Positions 41,096 to 51,444 of a DNA stretch of 64,000 nucleotides are shown in pieces (the stretch's first letter is position 1; every line of letters starts with the position of its first letter). This DNA is from Hyperoplus lanceolatus (taxonomy: Eukaryota; Chordata; Actinopteri; Uranoscopiformes; Ammodytidae): the NCBI GenBank assembly GCA_026929865.2, contig CM049413.1, forward strand, positions 15,186,501 to 15,250,500. Direction: 5' to 3'. A model generated the notes under the pieces. That model searched no databases, had not been told where the DNA came from, and saw only the letters and a list, made by a program, of their open reading frames with translations. The position numbers were made by a program, and so were the translations under genes.

Positions 41096-43069
41096 TTAGC
41101 TTGAAATATCCTCCAGCTGAAGTAATCTGTATCCATGAAGCCACTACAGGTATTGAAAAAACATATGCTCCTTAAACGTTAATACTATCTTGATTCATCA
41201 TGCTTGTTACTACTTCCTGCTATTGTTAATGGGACTATGAGTTGGTTGCCACAGTATGGTCACAGGCTGGCATATAACCAAAACAAGCATCTCAAAAAAA
41301 AATACAAGAGCAACAGATTCTGGCATGGATCCAGGCTGAATTACAGAATAGCCTACCTTACCTTTTATATACAGTATGTGCATATTTGCATTTGAAAGAT
41401 AAACTGATACGATCAGATGATGATAGATTCTAAATAACAGAGTTTGGGGTGAGAGCCAAGGCCTAACTCATTATGGGAATTGTATGAGTTAGTGCATTCT
41501 ACTATCAAAACAATTGTAATGAATAATGCAGAATTTGAGAGGGCCTGTTTTTCAGAGTTTATTTTATTTTAGTCAAGACTGCCTGGGCGGGATGAGTACT
41601 TTATCAATAGTTTTCTTCTCTATGTAATATCTGCAAAATATCCTTGAAAACTCTAACCAAATGAAAAGTTCCACTGGGTCTCATTCAGGAATGGCAGAGA
41701 AGCTTGAATGACAAGGATAAAAAAAAGGGTAAAAAAAGAAAGAATGTAATAAGCCAACAGAATGAGAAGCAGAGCTGAGCCAAGCAGACAGAGAGATTTT
41801 ATTTCTTCTGCCTCTATCGTTTTTTTCTTTTTTTTTTCGTTGAGTTTTTGGAAGGCAGCCTAAAAATGTGCCTGTCGCAGATGTTTGGACAGAAGGTGTT
41901 TGCATGCTGTTCATTTATACACTGCCATACGGGACACAGTATGACCACCACAATAACCAGTAAGTAACACTCTCCATGTGCACAACGCCTCGCCAACTTC
42001 TACCTTCTGTTTTTCGGAAGGGAATGCGTACCCCCGTGGATTGAGACGTACCTTGAAGCTTCTGACTTGCCCCACCAACACTGATAACGGCGCTGCGACG
42101 GTAATGGATTATTTGCATTTGGCAATTGGTTTCGGGGAAAGGGAAAAACAAACAATTTTCTTATCCAGGCTGAAAAACTGACTGTCTGCGCGTGGTGGAT
42201 GTGTGCACAGGTGTACACGTCTGTGCATGCCCAGATTGCTGTTGTCAAAAACTCCCACACATGCAAACTTCTTCTTCCTGACATGATGGTATCTTTGCTC
42301 TGCTATGCTCTATTGCAGAAAGCTACCCGGGCCATCTGTCATATTCTCCCCATGAAGGTGAACAGACTGTGTGCCTGAACCGCTTCCAAGTTTCTCATGC
42401 TACCACTCCCACTACATTGCAGGGGTACAGTATCACTTTCACCGCTTCTATGCTGCATATTCATCAGTTTGGTCATATTGTCAGAGCTCTAGCGTCAACA
42501 GTGCCGACTTCCACTCAAATGACCCCAAAATGTGTTCCTCTACTGCTGCATACTGATATACTGAAACAAGCCGTTAGGGTATGAGCTGAATATGTTGATT
42601 ATTCATAGTAATTAATGATATAGACAAGAATCAAAAATCTGTAACACGGTGCGGGTAGGCTACTTTATGAAAGATGCAGTATGGAAGGTGACAATGCCTC
42701 TGCATGCGAATTAAAGGCAGCCCATGTGTCCGCCTCACGGAAACCATTTGTCATGTGTTTATTTCGAGTCGTCACTGTCATCACGTGTGAGGACAACACT
42801 TCTGTTCATTAAAAGCATTTCACCAGCACAGCCGAGACGAGGCTGACTGACGCAGCTCCAAACATATGCTGTTCATTTTTATCCTTAAGCCATCGTTTCC
42901 TGCTTGAAATCTGGAGTTATTTATCAGAGAGAGAGAGAGAGAGAGAGATACGCTTTGGTCATGGATGTGGCATTTAGCCCATATGGTCTCACACAAAAGC
43001 TGCGTGTGGGTTCAACAATTCCATGCATAAACTAGCATCATGCAGAGGTTGCGACTTTTGCTAACAAAC
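41096..43069. other. intergenic, nothing recognised
   Basis: Single-copy-looking sequence with a short GA run (42930-42948). Overlapping short frames at 41681-42284 on both strands show no family signature. Confidence 0.5.
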
Positions 43070-43576
43070 ATTGGCCGCGTTTCCCAGAATCCCAAAGAGC
43101 CTCTTTGGGCAGAGTTCTTCTTTGGAGCGCACTTAAGAACGCTGTGAAAGAAGAATGCGTTTCCCAGATTCCTTCTTAGCGAAAGTAGTACTTTCACTAA
43201 GATGGAACTGAAAGACGGAGCTGACCCACTCTTTCAACCTTTCTTAGCGACCAAATCGTCAGTGATCATGCCGCGTCAGGGAAATTTATTTCCTCCACTT
43301 TTCGAAATAATAAAACAATGCTCAATCGGACCACTGGCGCAAGAAACATAGACTAATAGTAGAGAAAAAAAATGTTTTAATGAATCAGACGTTTACGTTT
43401 TCCACACACATGTGAGTTTATAGTACTACTACACATACAAAAAAATCATCAACAACCCTTCAACAACAGCATTTCACAGATATCAAAGAAACAGATTTAA
43501 TTGAACTCAGCTGAACCTCATTCAGAGCGGCTCCACCTGCTAAAGGCGTTGCCAAAGTCCGCGCGTGTGAGAAACC

Positions 43577-43942
43577 ATGGCTGCAATACAACACCTTCTC
43601 GCTGCGAACCAACAGCCTCGCCGTGCGCGAAGCCAGACGGTTTACATAAATGCATACGTGCGTCGGCACTTCTCCCCACTGGACGTGCTATCAGACCGGG
43701 CCGTCCAGGCAAAGTACCGGCTGCCCCGTGCGGAGATCCAACGGCTGATCTCTCTGGTGTCTCCACACATCCAGAGCAACCCGCTGCAATTTTGCCTTCA
43801 GCCCGGTCCAACAACCCGCAGCCCCTACCTCTTCACCACCAGTCACCAAGCACTAAACCATAAACCCACAACCACCACACATCACCCATATCAACTCTCA
43901 GGCCTGAAGGCTGGAATAAATAAACAGAACCAGCAGATGTAG
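43577..43942 (+). pseudogene. Harbinger-type transposase, N-terminal fragment
   Basis: The ATG at 43577 starts a 121-codon frame. Its first 70 or so residues, including VYINAYVRRHFSPLDVLSD and KYRLPRAEIQRLISLVSPHI, resemble the N-terminal helical region of HARBI1/PIF transposases (an 'RxxY/F...YRF.R..I..L...' pattern). From about codon 75 the similarity stops and a Thr/Pro/His-rich tail runs to a TAG. An AATAAATAAA at about 43916 may be the transposase poly(A) signal. The DDE catalytic domain is missing, implying an internal deletion or an unrecognised splice. Not functional as read. Confidence 0.65.
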
Positions 43943-44208
43943 GCTACATGTAACGTCCTGCACACTATGATTATTGCTGCACTGTCCGGTGCTTTACCTG
44001 AAAGTCTGGCACTGGAATGCTGTTGCTGTTGCACAATACGCACACGTCATTAACCTACGCTTAGATACATTACAAATTGCCTGGGACTTTTTGTTGCTAG
44101 GTTTGACACCCTCATTTCAATGCAAAATGATCCACACAATACATGGTTGAAAAGAAACCAAAATAGTTTATTGAAACCATATGGGGGAGGGGTTACTCCG
44201 CGCTGTCT

Positions 44209-44523
44209 TTACTGCGTCTGCATCACCTGCAACGAAGGGAGATTGATTAGTGAAACCTTCTCACTCTTCCTTTTTGTTTGGTTCTGGAACTCCTGCCACT
44301 TCTTCCTCACAGCACGCCTGTCACGCAGGCCACATGGGCTGGAGGGGGACATATTTTCGGCTATGGCCTGCCTAACACGGTTCTTCACCGTGATGTTCTT
44401 TTTGCCCCTTGTTCCCCCGAATAAAACTGCCCGGTGCTGCCAGACCTCGTCCACTAAGACGCCCAACTCCTCCGCGGTAAACGACGGTGCCCGCTTGTTT
44501 CTTTTGCTGCCGCTTTCTTCCAT
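44209..44523 (-). CDS. Myb/SANT-like DNA-binding ORF of the Harbinger element
   Basis: The ATG at 44523 opens a 104-codon frame on the minus strand. The sequence begins MEESGSKRNKRAPSFTAEEL and continues with LVDEVWQHRAVLFGG. Further on come VKNRVRQAIAENM and the W-rich block RAVRKKWQEFQNQTKRK. This is the trihelix Myb/SANT-like domain found in the accessory protein of PIF/Harbinger elements, which helps carry the transposase into the nucleus and binds element ends. The domain looks complete, but the protein ends soon after it at LQVMQTQ. It is therefore shorter than full accessory proteins and may be truncated or continue in an unseen exon. A GTG six bases upstream is in frame, but ATG is the sensible start. 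Confidence 0.75.
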   Translation of the reverse strand: MEESGSKRNKRAPSFTAEELGVLVDEVWQHRAVLFGGTRGKKNITVKNRVRQAIAENMSPSSPCGLRDRRAVRKKWQEFQNQTKRKSEKVSLINLPSLQVMQTQ

Positions 44524-44965
44524 TCTCACATCACATGTGTGTGCCTATATCCACGGGGTATATATGCGCTAATGGGCTTGATTACTACTTTGATACACTT
44601 GTTGCCACACACACCCGCACCCACACACACGTTAGCCTACATGCGTAGCCTAATTCCACCTGTGTGGGGGAGACCACGGGGCGCTGTGTGTGACTTATGC
44701 GCTGATAAAGAGGTGGGTGATCGATTCGCCTGGCATCGATTTATTCAGTTTCAGCACGACCGCGGTGGACAGCTCCCACCAAAGTACTTCTTTCGATGCT
44801 TCTTTCGCTTCATCTTACGGCTCTCCAAAGAAGGGACTTAAGAAGCCATCTGGGAAACACCCGTATCTTAACGCTCCTTCTTTGGCGAACCCTTCTTTCT
44901 TTGGCGAACCCTTCTTTCGACCCTTCTTTGGCCCCAAAGAACGATCGCATCTGGGAAACGCGGCC

Positions 44966-45739
44966 ATTATAGTTTGTATACTTTCTTTACTTGCAGAGCT
45001 TTTTAATTGCAGCAACGATACTGGCCCAATTCCACACAGCTGAAGGAAACAATGGCAACCAGCAATGCCCAAAACTCTTATGTTAGCATTATGGAGATTT
45101 AGAATGAAAGATAATGGTTAAGAATAATTAGATATGACATCATTAATGTATAGGTGCTACTAGTGTACTTCTCAATATTGATGTGATCCCTTTTGTACCT
45201 TCAAAGAACAAAGGTTGTACTGCTATAGTTTGTAGATATCTTTCTAGTACAGGTAGTCAGGGACTTTAAAGTGAATCTCCTTTCTAATCCCCAAATACTG
45301 GTAAAGAGATATTCCAGCCTAGGCTAGATAGGCTTTAGTAGTAAAGTTAAGTTAAAATAAGCAGAGCAAATTCCCCACTCAGTGGGGAAGTGTCCTGACT
45401 CCACTGCCAAACACTCCATGTTTTATCATTGCTGCTCCTCATCCACATGGATAAAATATGCTCCAATTGACTTTATTGTTGAGAATTAGGTCAGGAGGTC
45501 AACACATATTGCTGTCATGTGTGTCCATTATTTAATGGACACACATGACAGCAATATTAAACTGCAGCCTGTAGCTGGTTAGCTTAGCTTAGCATAAAGA
45601 CCTCCTCTGTCCATCCAACAACTCTAAAGCTCGCCAATGAACTGAATGGCACAACTTCCTTAGCCTAAAAAAGACACTGTAGAATTCAATCCAATATTAT
45701 TCAAATCACCACCATTCAAATATAATGACATTATGTTTA
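44966..45739. other. intergenic between Harbinger and Gypsy elements, with repeat debris
   Basis: It contains the perfect palindrome at 45506. At about 45580-45640 a segment with TTAGCTTAGCATAAAGAC and CTCTAAAGCTCGCCAATGA resembles a common dispersed fish repeat, but it is too decayed to delimit. The last four bases, TTTA, are the left target duplication of the Gypsy element. Confidence 0.45.
45506..45557. repeat. perfect palindrome, 25-bp arms, 2-nt centre
   Basis: Positions 45506-45530 are the exact reverse complement of 45533-45557, with TT between. The arm reads ATATTGCTGTCATGTGTGTC followed by CATTA. Pairing stops cleanly at both outer ends, so this is a discrete 52-bp snap-back and not part of a larger inverted repeat. 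Confidence 0.95.
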
Positions 45740-46535
45740 TGTGAGAATAGTGTTAGATAAGTACACCCCCATACCATATATATATGATGTCCTTATTTTT
45801 GCCATAATTAGTTTATTAGTCATTCTTCTTGTTTTTGTTTCATTTTGTAAACATTGTGCTCCATTTACCGTTACACAGGCCTATGTAGTATCTCATTTCC
45901 GCCACAGGGTGGCTTTGATATTGTTCTATCCTGTGAAAGCTACACATTATTAGAGCAGTATTGGAACAATGGCGGACAGAACGTGTCGTAACGAAATGTG
46001 TACTTTGCCTGTGTCTGTTTACAGGTAAGCAAATAATATAAGAGTCATGAATGTACATAAGAATGAGCTGGGAAAGGGTTTAGATATGTGGGGAAGAGTT
46101 GGCCTGTTAATTCTACCGTGAATGTTGTATTAAAAGGTTGTAATGCCGTCATAAGCAACTTCAGTAGCAGTTAAGCTAATCTTCTTGCGTCGCCATGAGG
46201 GTCCGGTCACGGTACATTTATATAGATTGTGTTTGTTTACTTTACTTTATGCCAAGGTTAAGAACTGGGAAAATTATCAGGAGTCACAATGTGCTTTTAT
46301 TTTGTGTATTTCCATTGCAATTTCTATGTGTATTAATATGTATTTTGGTCAATTGTGTAATACTTAGATTAGGATGTAAACAGAGTGAAAGCGACACATT
46401 ATTAGAGCAGTATTGGAACAATGGCGGACAGAACGTGTCGTAACGAAATGTGTACTTTGCCTGTGTCTGTTTACAGAACTCATTAAAGAAACTACGTCAA
46501 GTCACTCTTGAGTTTAATTATTCAAGTGTGCAACA
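45740..46535 (+). repeat. 5' LTR
   Basis: It starts TGTGAGAATAG and ends GTGTGCAACA (TG...CA). A TATA-rich stretch (CCATATATATATGATG) lies near its start. ATTAAA, 11 bases after the second internal repeat begins its downstream flank (about 46482), may serve as the poly(A) signal. A 92-bp direct repeat occurs at 45933-46024 and again at 46385-46476 with one visible mismatch. The first copy is followed by GTAAGC and the second ends in TTTACAG. Confidence 0.97.
46025..46476 (+). other. intron-like GT...AG segment inside the LTR
   Basis: The 452-bp segment starts GTAAGC directly after ACAG and ends TCTGTTTACAG. Because the 92 bases before it and the last 92 bases of it are near-identical, removal would leave exactly one repeat copy and a 344-bp LTR. 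Whether it is ever spliced is unknown. The same arrangement is in the 3' LTR at 53543-53994. Confidence 0.5.
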
Positions 46536-46539
46536 AATT

Positions 46540-46555
46540 TGGTGGCAGCGGAGGG
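46540..46555 (+). promoter_or_regulatory. primer-binding site, tRNA-Leu-like
   Basis: TGGTGGCAGCGGAGGG lies four bases after the 5' LTR. Its first 12 bases are complementary to the 3' end (with CCA) of vertebrate tRNA-Leu(UAG) as I recall it, then one mismatch, then three more matches. It would prime minus-strand DNA synthesis. Confidence 0.75.
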
Positions 46556-46610
46556 ATCAGCGGTGCTTCTGTGAGCTGAGAAGAGAGAGATTGCAGTGTC
46601 CAAACACAAA

Positions 46611-49600
46611 ATGGAGCTGGAGAGTCTGCAAGATCAACTGGCCGAGTCTGTGGTGCAGTTGCAGTGTGAACAGCTACAAGAGGTGTGTTTTCAAGCAAAA
46701 ATCTCTACTGAAAAACAGACCAAAAAGCATACGCTGATCAGATTAATAATTGAAGCAGCTGAGGAAGCTGTAGAAGATGAAGAGGAGCAAGTAGCATCTG
46801 CATTTCTTGTCCGCTTAATAAAAACTGCAAAGGAATTGATGAAAATAAATGAACAACCACAGTTGAGTGACGATATTACTAGCAATGTTGGAGCACTAGC
46901 TAGTCTGCAGCAACAATATGCCGCACTGCAACTGAGTTTTCAAGCCTCTACAATGAAAATGGAAGGAGACATAATGAGGTTGACGAATAAAATGACCAGT
47001 CAGGAACCAAGCAATCCTGTTTTACCACAAACAACCCCATTTTCAGTTACCCCACCAACAGCTTCCTCTTCAGTTACCAAGCCATCTGAAGTGACCATTA
47101 GAAGGGAGTTCAAAATAAGTGGTCAAATTGGGGAAAGGGGCCAGAAAGACAAGCTTTCATACTCTAATCTGACCCACCAGATTGATATGGGGTTGAGAAA
47201 AAAACACAGTGAGGAGGAAATAGTTGAGGCAGTGGTAAGAGCCGTAAGTCCTGGCTTGACCTTACGTGACATGCTAGAAATAAAAGCAAACCTCACCCTT
47301 TCTCAACTGCGCACCATCTTAAAGGGACATTACAAAGAGGACAGTTCCACTGATCTTTATCATCGGCTCCTCAATGTCACTCAAGAAAGTAATGAGTCAC
47401 CCCAGAATTTCCTGTTCAGGGCAATAGAACTAAAAGAGAGGCTGTTAGTTAAATCCAGAGAACTTGGTTCAGATGAACACTATAGCCCGGAACTCATTCA
47501 GAAAAAGTTCCTAAGAGCTTTGGGGACAGGACTCATTAGTGACAATATAAAATACCAGCTCAAAGCTTACCTGGATGATCCAGCAGTCACTGATGAGGTG
47601 CTGATTGTGAAAAGCAACGAAGCAGCTATTCTTGAGTGGGAGAGACAACAAAAATTCAAGAAAAACTATAAAGAGCCCAAAGTGAGAGAAATCCATGCTG
47701 AAACACAGTCAGTCCCAGAGGCACCAGTCGGAGCAGTTGGTGGACAAGAACGGGCATCCTCCACATTCACAAAAGGTAAAGTGAACCGAACACCGCCGGC
47801 AATGACTCACACAGAATCTGAACTTCTTGTTGTAATAAAACAGCTGAGAGGAGAAGTGGAAGAAATTAAAAAGGTCATGTCTGAGTCCCCTAGATCTTTT
47901 GCCCAGCAGCGAACAAACAGGAAACGTGGCTGCAGAAACTGCCAAGAGAACAATAAAGGAGACAACTGCGATCATTGCTTCAAATGTGGACTGAGTGGAC
48001 ATCTGTCACGTGGATGTAGAAGTGGAAGGAGGCCTACTGATAAACAAGGACAGGTAGATATGTCATCTAGCACTGTTACAGCTGCACCAACGCCACCTGT
48101 TGACAAAAACAATCCGAATGAACAGCTCAGAGATGTCTACAAGTTAATCACAGATAGTATCCAGCACTTAGAGGCTAAAGTGGCAGCTAATACACAAGAT
48201 ATGACACTACAAAAGGAAGAAGCGGTCAGTGTCAGTCTCCTCTCCCCAAAACGAAGAACAGAGTTACTCAGTCTAATTGGCAAGAAATACGTCATTACCT
48301 GCCTGTTAGATGACGTAGAAACTAAAGCTTTGTGGGACACTGGATCACAGGTCTGCCTAATCAATGAGACATGGAGACAACAAAACATTCCACATGCTGC
48401 AGTCAGGAATCTAGCTGAGATTCTGGGAACAGATAGATTGGATGGGAGGGCAGTAAACCAGACACCTATTCCTTTTTCTGGGTGGGTTGAGGTCACATTC
48501 AAATTACCCTCAAACAGCACCAAACAGCTTGAGCTCTCTGTGCCAGTACTTATAGCTGATGGAGATGGGGTGGCAGAACAACCAATCATCGGTTACAATG
48601 TAATTGAGCAGGTGTTAGCGAAGGGTATAGCGCCACCATGTGCTGTCACAGAAGCAGTCAGTTCAGCATTCTCATTTGACTGTAAGAAAACTGAAGTATT
48701 TCTGAAAGTAATGAAGCGTGGGGACGACGAGATAGGTGAAGCTACAGTTAAAGTGGGTAGAGAGATGAAGTATATTCCAGCTGGTCAAACAAAAACCGTG
48801 AAGTGCACTGTGAGGGCAGGCCCACTCCCAGACCACCAAGACGTGTTATTTGAACCCTGTTCACAAGCAGAATTACCAGAAGGGTTAAAAATTGAAGAAA
48901 GTGTGATTCGCTTGCATAGAGGTAGCTGGTCACGTGTTACTATTCCAGTCACAAACAGCACTAGTCATGATATCCTATTGCCACCAAGAACTATACTGGG
49001 ACAAACACAGAGGGTTAAAACCATTTATCCAGCAGATACAAAACCCGTAGACATCAGTCTGTCAGAAGCAAAGTTCCCAGACACAGAAAACACACAAACA
49101 GTGGTGATAGAAAACAAAGAGAAGACTAAAGAAAACACGAAAGAAAGAGAGAGTGAGGAGAATTGGGATCCCCCAGTCCCCCTTACTCACCTTACCCCAT
49201 CACAGCAGCAGCAGGTCAGTCAACTTCTCAGAAAGGAATGCAATGCTTTTGCTAAGGATGAACATGATGTAGGGACCATCCCCTCACTGCAGCTCAAGAT
49301 TCGTCTTAACGACCCCACACCTGTAAAGCGAACATACATATCAGTGCCAAAGCCGCTCCATAAAGAGGTAAAAGAATACTTGGAGGATTTGTTAAACAGA
49401 GGCTGGATAACAAAGTCTAAGTCCCCTTACTCCAGTCCCATTGTGTGTGTGAGAAAAAAAGATGGAGGCCTTCGACTGTGTTGTGATTACAGGGAGCTGA
49501 ATAAGAAATCCATTCCTGATCGACATCCAATACCCCGCATATTAGATATGTTGAACAGCCTCAAAGGAAGTTCCTGGTTTTCTGTCCTTGACCAAGGAAA

Positions 49601-51383
49601 GGCCTATCACCAGGGCTTCCTGGAAGAATCAAGCCGTCATCTCACAGCATTCATAACACCCTGGGGACTGTATGAGTGGGTAAGAATCCCTTTTGGCTTA
49701 TCATCCGCACCAGCAGAGTTCCAAAGGTCTATGGAGGAGTGTTTGCTTGGGCTGCGAGATGAGGTTTGTTTGCCTTACTTGGATGATAATCTTGTACATT
49801 CTCAGACATTTGAACACCACCTGAATGATCTGAGGCAGGTACTGCACCGTTACCAAAGCCACGGAGTAAAGCTGACTCCCAGAAAATGTGAAGTATTCAG
49901 AAATCAGGTGAGATTTCTCGGGAAGCTGGTTACTAAAGAAGGCTACACTATGGACCCTGCAGATATTGCCCCAGTGCAGGCCATGAAGCAGCGGAAACCC
50001 ACCACCATTGGTGAGTTGAGAAAATTACTGGGATTTATTTCCTACTATCGTAGTTACATCCCTAACTTTTCTTCCATTGCGAAGCCTATGTATGATCTCC
50101 TCACCGCAGACAAATGTGGAAAAGGGAAGCCGAAACAAACCAGACAAGTCGGGAAGAAACAAAGTGGTGGAGGTCAGTTGCCATCCTCTCATCCGATCAC
50201 ATGGTCTCCAGAACACCAACAGGTACTCTGCCGTCTTATTGACTTTCTCTCTGAGCCACCAGTGTTAGGGTATCCGGACTATGAACAACCCTTCACCTTA
50301 CACTGCGATGCTTCACAAGTGGGGCTTGGGGCTGTGCTTTATCAGAGGCAGAAAGGGAAGCTGGTGGTGATTGCATATGGATCGAGGACGCTGACTGTCC
50401 CTGAGAGAAACTACCACCTTCACTCGGGAAAGTTGGAGTTCCTAGCCATGAAGTGGGCCATATGTGAGAGGTTTAGAGACTATCTCTATTATTCACCACC
50501 ATTCACAGTCTATACAGACAACAATCCTCTCACGTATGTGCTCACCACAGCCAAGCTTAATGCAACTACTCATAGGTGGATAGCTGAACTAGCTGACTTC
50601 CAGTTCACTATTAAGTACCGCCCAGGCAAAGCCAATAGGGATGCTGATGGACTGTCGCGCATGCCCTTAGACATGGAGCAGTACATGCTAACATGCACAC
50701 AAGCTGTGTTGCCTGAAGTTATGAACAGTATGACCCAGGCTGTAGCTATTCAGTCACAAGAGAGTGAGCCCTGGCTTTGTCCAGTGACCATAGTGACAGC
50801 TATCGCTGAAGACGATGATGGTGTGACATCAGTGGGGGAAATCCCTAAAACAGAGTTGAGAGAGGCACAAAGAGATGATCCAGTGATTGGGCAGGTGTTA
50901 AAATACATGGCATCAAAACAATGGCCAAAGTGTGGAAAACAACCTCAAAGTAACAAAGTAGCTGGACTGGCAAGACAAAAACATAAACTGCACCTTAGTG
51001 ATGATGGACTGCTGTACAGGGAAACGACAAACAGACTACAGCTCCTCCTGCCTCAAAAGTACCATCGACTGGTTTACAAAGAACTCCATGAAGATATGGG
51101 ACATCTTGGAGTGGAAAGGGTGGTGAATCTCATCAGAGAGCGCTTTTATTGGCCGCATATGCAGAAAGATGTTGAGCATTACATCACACAGGTGTGTAGC
51201 TGTCTGAAAAACAAGCGTCCAAACAAACCAACCAGAGCGCCTCTCACCAACATCATCACCACGTATCCTTTTGAGTTGGTATCAATTGACTTCTTACATC
51301 TGGAGAAATTTCATTTTTCATTTTCATTTAACTTTTATTTATCCTCGAGAGACCAATTGAGGGGTGACCCTCATTTTCAATGA
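46611..51383 (+). CDS. gag-pol polyprotein, reading frame closed inside the integrase by an insert
   Basis: Start at ATG 46611. A GTG 15 bases upstream is also in frame, but ATG is preferred. Residues are numbered from that Met. A leucine/glutamine-rich N-terminus, probably coiled coil, is followed by a Gag capsid-like region to about residue 350. A CCHC zinc knuckle ([14 protein letters not shown]) is at 456-469. The aspartic protease DTGS is at 576-579. RT spans about 900-1110 with [13 protein letters not shown] at about 954 and catalytic YLDD at 1056-1059. RNase H with [13 protein letters not shown] is at about 1232. The integrase zinc region starts at His 1493 (HEDMGHLG) and ends at CSC 1529-1531, and the first catalytic Asp is at about 1560. 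Reading then enters the 135-bp insert and stops at 51381-51383. One gag-pol frame without a frameshift is seen here. The clade within Ty3/Gypsy is not determined. Confidence 0.95.
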   Translation: MELESLQDQLAESVVQLQCEQLQEVCFQAKISTEKQTKKHTLIRLIIEAAEEAVEDEEEQVASAFLVRLIKTAKELMKINEQPQLSDDITSNVGALASLQQQYAALQLSFQASTMKMEGDIMRLTNKMTSQEPSNPVLPQTTPFSVTPPTASSSVTKPSEVTIRREFKISGQIGERGQKDKLSYSNLTHQIDMGLRKKHSEEEIVEAVVRAVSPGLTLRDMLEIKANLTLSQLRTILKGHYKEDSSTDLYHRLLNVTQESNESPQNFLFRAIELKERLLVKSRELGSDEHYSPELIQKKFLRALGTGLISDNIKYQLKAYLDDPAVTDEVLIVKSNEAAILEWERQQKFKKNYKEPKVREIHAETQSVPEAPVGAVGGQERASSTFTKGKVNRTPPAMTHTESELLVVIKQLRGEVEEIKKVMSESPRSFAQQRTNRKRGCRNCQENNKGDNCDHCFKCGLSGHLSRGCRSGRRPTDKQGQVDMSSSTVTAAPTPPVDKNNPNEQLRDVYKLITDSIQHLEAKVAANTQDMTLQKEEAVSVSLLSPKRRTELLSLIGKKYVITCLLDDVETKALWDTGSQVCLINETWRQQNIPHAAVRNLAEILGTDRLDGRAVNQTPIPFSGWVEVTFKLPSNSTKQLELSVPVLIADGDGVAEQPIIGYNVIEQVLAKGIAPPCAVTEAVSSAFSFDCKKTEVFLKVMKRGDDEIGEATVKVGREMKYIPAGQTKTVKCTVRAGPLPDHQDVLFEPCSQAELPEGLKIEESVIRLHRGSWSRVTIPVTNSTSHDILLPPRTILGQTQRVKTIYPADTKPVDISLSEAKFPDTENTQTVVIENKEKTKENTKERESEENWDPPVPLTHLTPSQQQQVSQLLRKECNAFAKDEHDVGTIPSLQLKIRLNDPTPVKRTYISVPKPLHKEVKEYLEDLLNRGWITKSKSPYSSPIVCVRKKDGGLRLCCDYRELNKKSIPDRHPIPRILDMLNSLKGSSWFSVLDQGKAYHQGFLEESSRHLTAFITPWGLYEWVRIPFGLSSAPAEFQRSMEECLLGLRDEVCLPYLDDNLVHSQTFEHHLNDLRQVLHRYQSHGVKLTPRKCEVFRNQVRFLGKLVTKEGYTMDPADIAPVQAMKQRKPTTIGELRKLLGFISYYRSYIPNFSSIAKPMYDLLTADKCGKGKPKQTRQVGKKQSGGGQLPSSHPITWSPEHQQVLCRLIDFLSEPPVLGYPDYEQPFTLHCDASQVGLGAVLYQRQKGKLVVIAYGSRTLTVPERNYHLHSGKLEFLAMKWAICERFRDYLYYSPPFTVYTDNNPLTYVLTTAKLNATTHRWIAELADFQFTIKYRPGKANRDADGLSRMPLDMEQYMLTCTQAVLPEVMNSMTQAVAIQSQESEPWLCPVTIVTAIAEDDDGVTSVGEIPKTELREAQRDDPVIGQVLKYMASKQWPKCGKQPQSNKVAGLARQKHKLHLSDDGLLYRETTNRLQLLLPQKYHRLVYKELHEDMGHLGVERVVNLIRERFYWPHMQKDVEHYITQVCSCLKNKRPNKPTRAPLTNIITTYPFELVSIDFLHLEKFHFSFSFNFYLSSRDQLRGDPHFQ

Positions 51384-51444
51384 CGTCGAGTCAAAACAAA
51401 TTCAAAACAACAATACAAACAAAACATTCAATGCAAATACATGT
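51310..51444 (-). mobile_element. 135-bp retroposon-tail-like insert in the integrase
   Basis: AAAT occurs immediately before (51306-51309) and after (51445-51448) the insert and would be single in an uninterrupted integrase. This indicates a short target duplication. Read on the minus strand the insert ends ATAAATAAAAGTTAAATGAA plus an A-rich tail. It includes the hairpin GAGGGTCACCCCTC. This looks like the 3' end of a fish non-LTR retroposon truncated at its 5' side. With the duplication it adds 139 bases, so it shifts the frame as well as adding a stop. Confidence 0.75.

Larger units (their letters stand above)
43073..44965. mobile_element. PIF/Harbinger-like DNA transposon, internally deleted
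   Basis: Perfect 16-bp inverted termini GGCCGCGTTTCCCAGA are flanked on both sides by ATT (43070-43072 and 44966-44968). Two gene remnants lie inside, facing each other: a transposase N-terminus on the plus strand and a Myb/SANT-like ORF on the minus strand. This two-gene arrangement is characteristic of PIF/Harbinger elements. Copies of the terminal motif recur inside both ends (GCGTTTCCCAGATT near 43158 and CATCTGGGAAACACC near 44848). The right end has repeated CCTTCTTTGGCGAA units. A 3-bp duplication fits the superfamily, although ATT is not the usual TWA target. The total of 1893 bp is short for an autonomous copy. Confidence 0.85.

Noticed and set aside
44120-44572. 150-codon plus-strand frame
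   Set aside because: It is antisense to the Myb/SANT-like ORF of the Harbinger element, and its product has no family signature.
45741-46443. Short frames in the LTRs, repeated at 53100-53961
   Set aside because: They are duplicated because the LTRs are duplicated, and they have no domain or plausible start.
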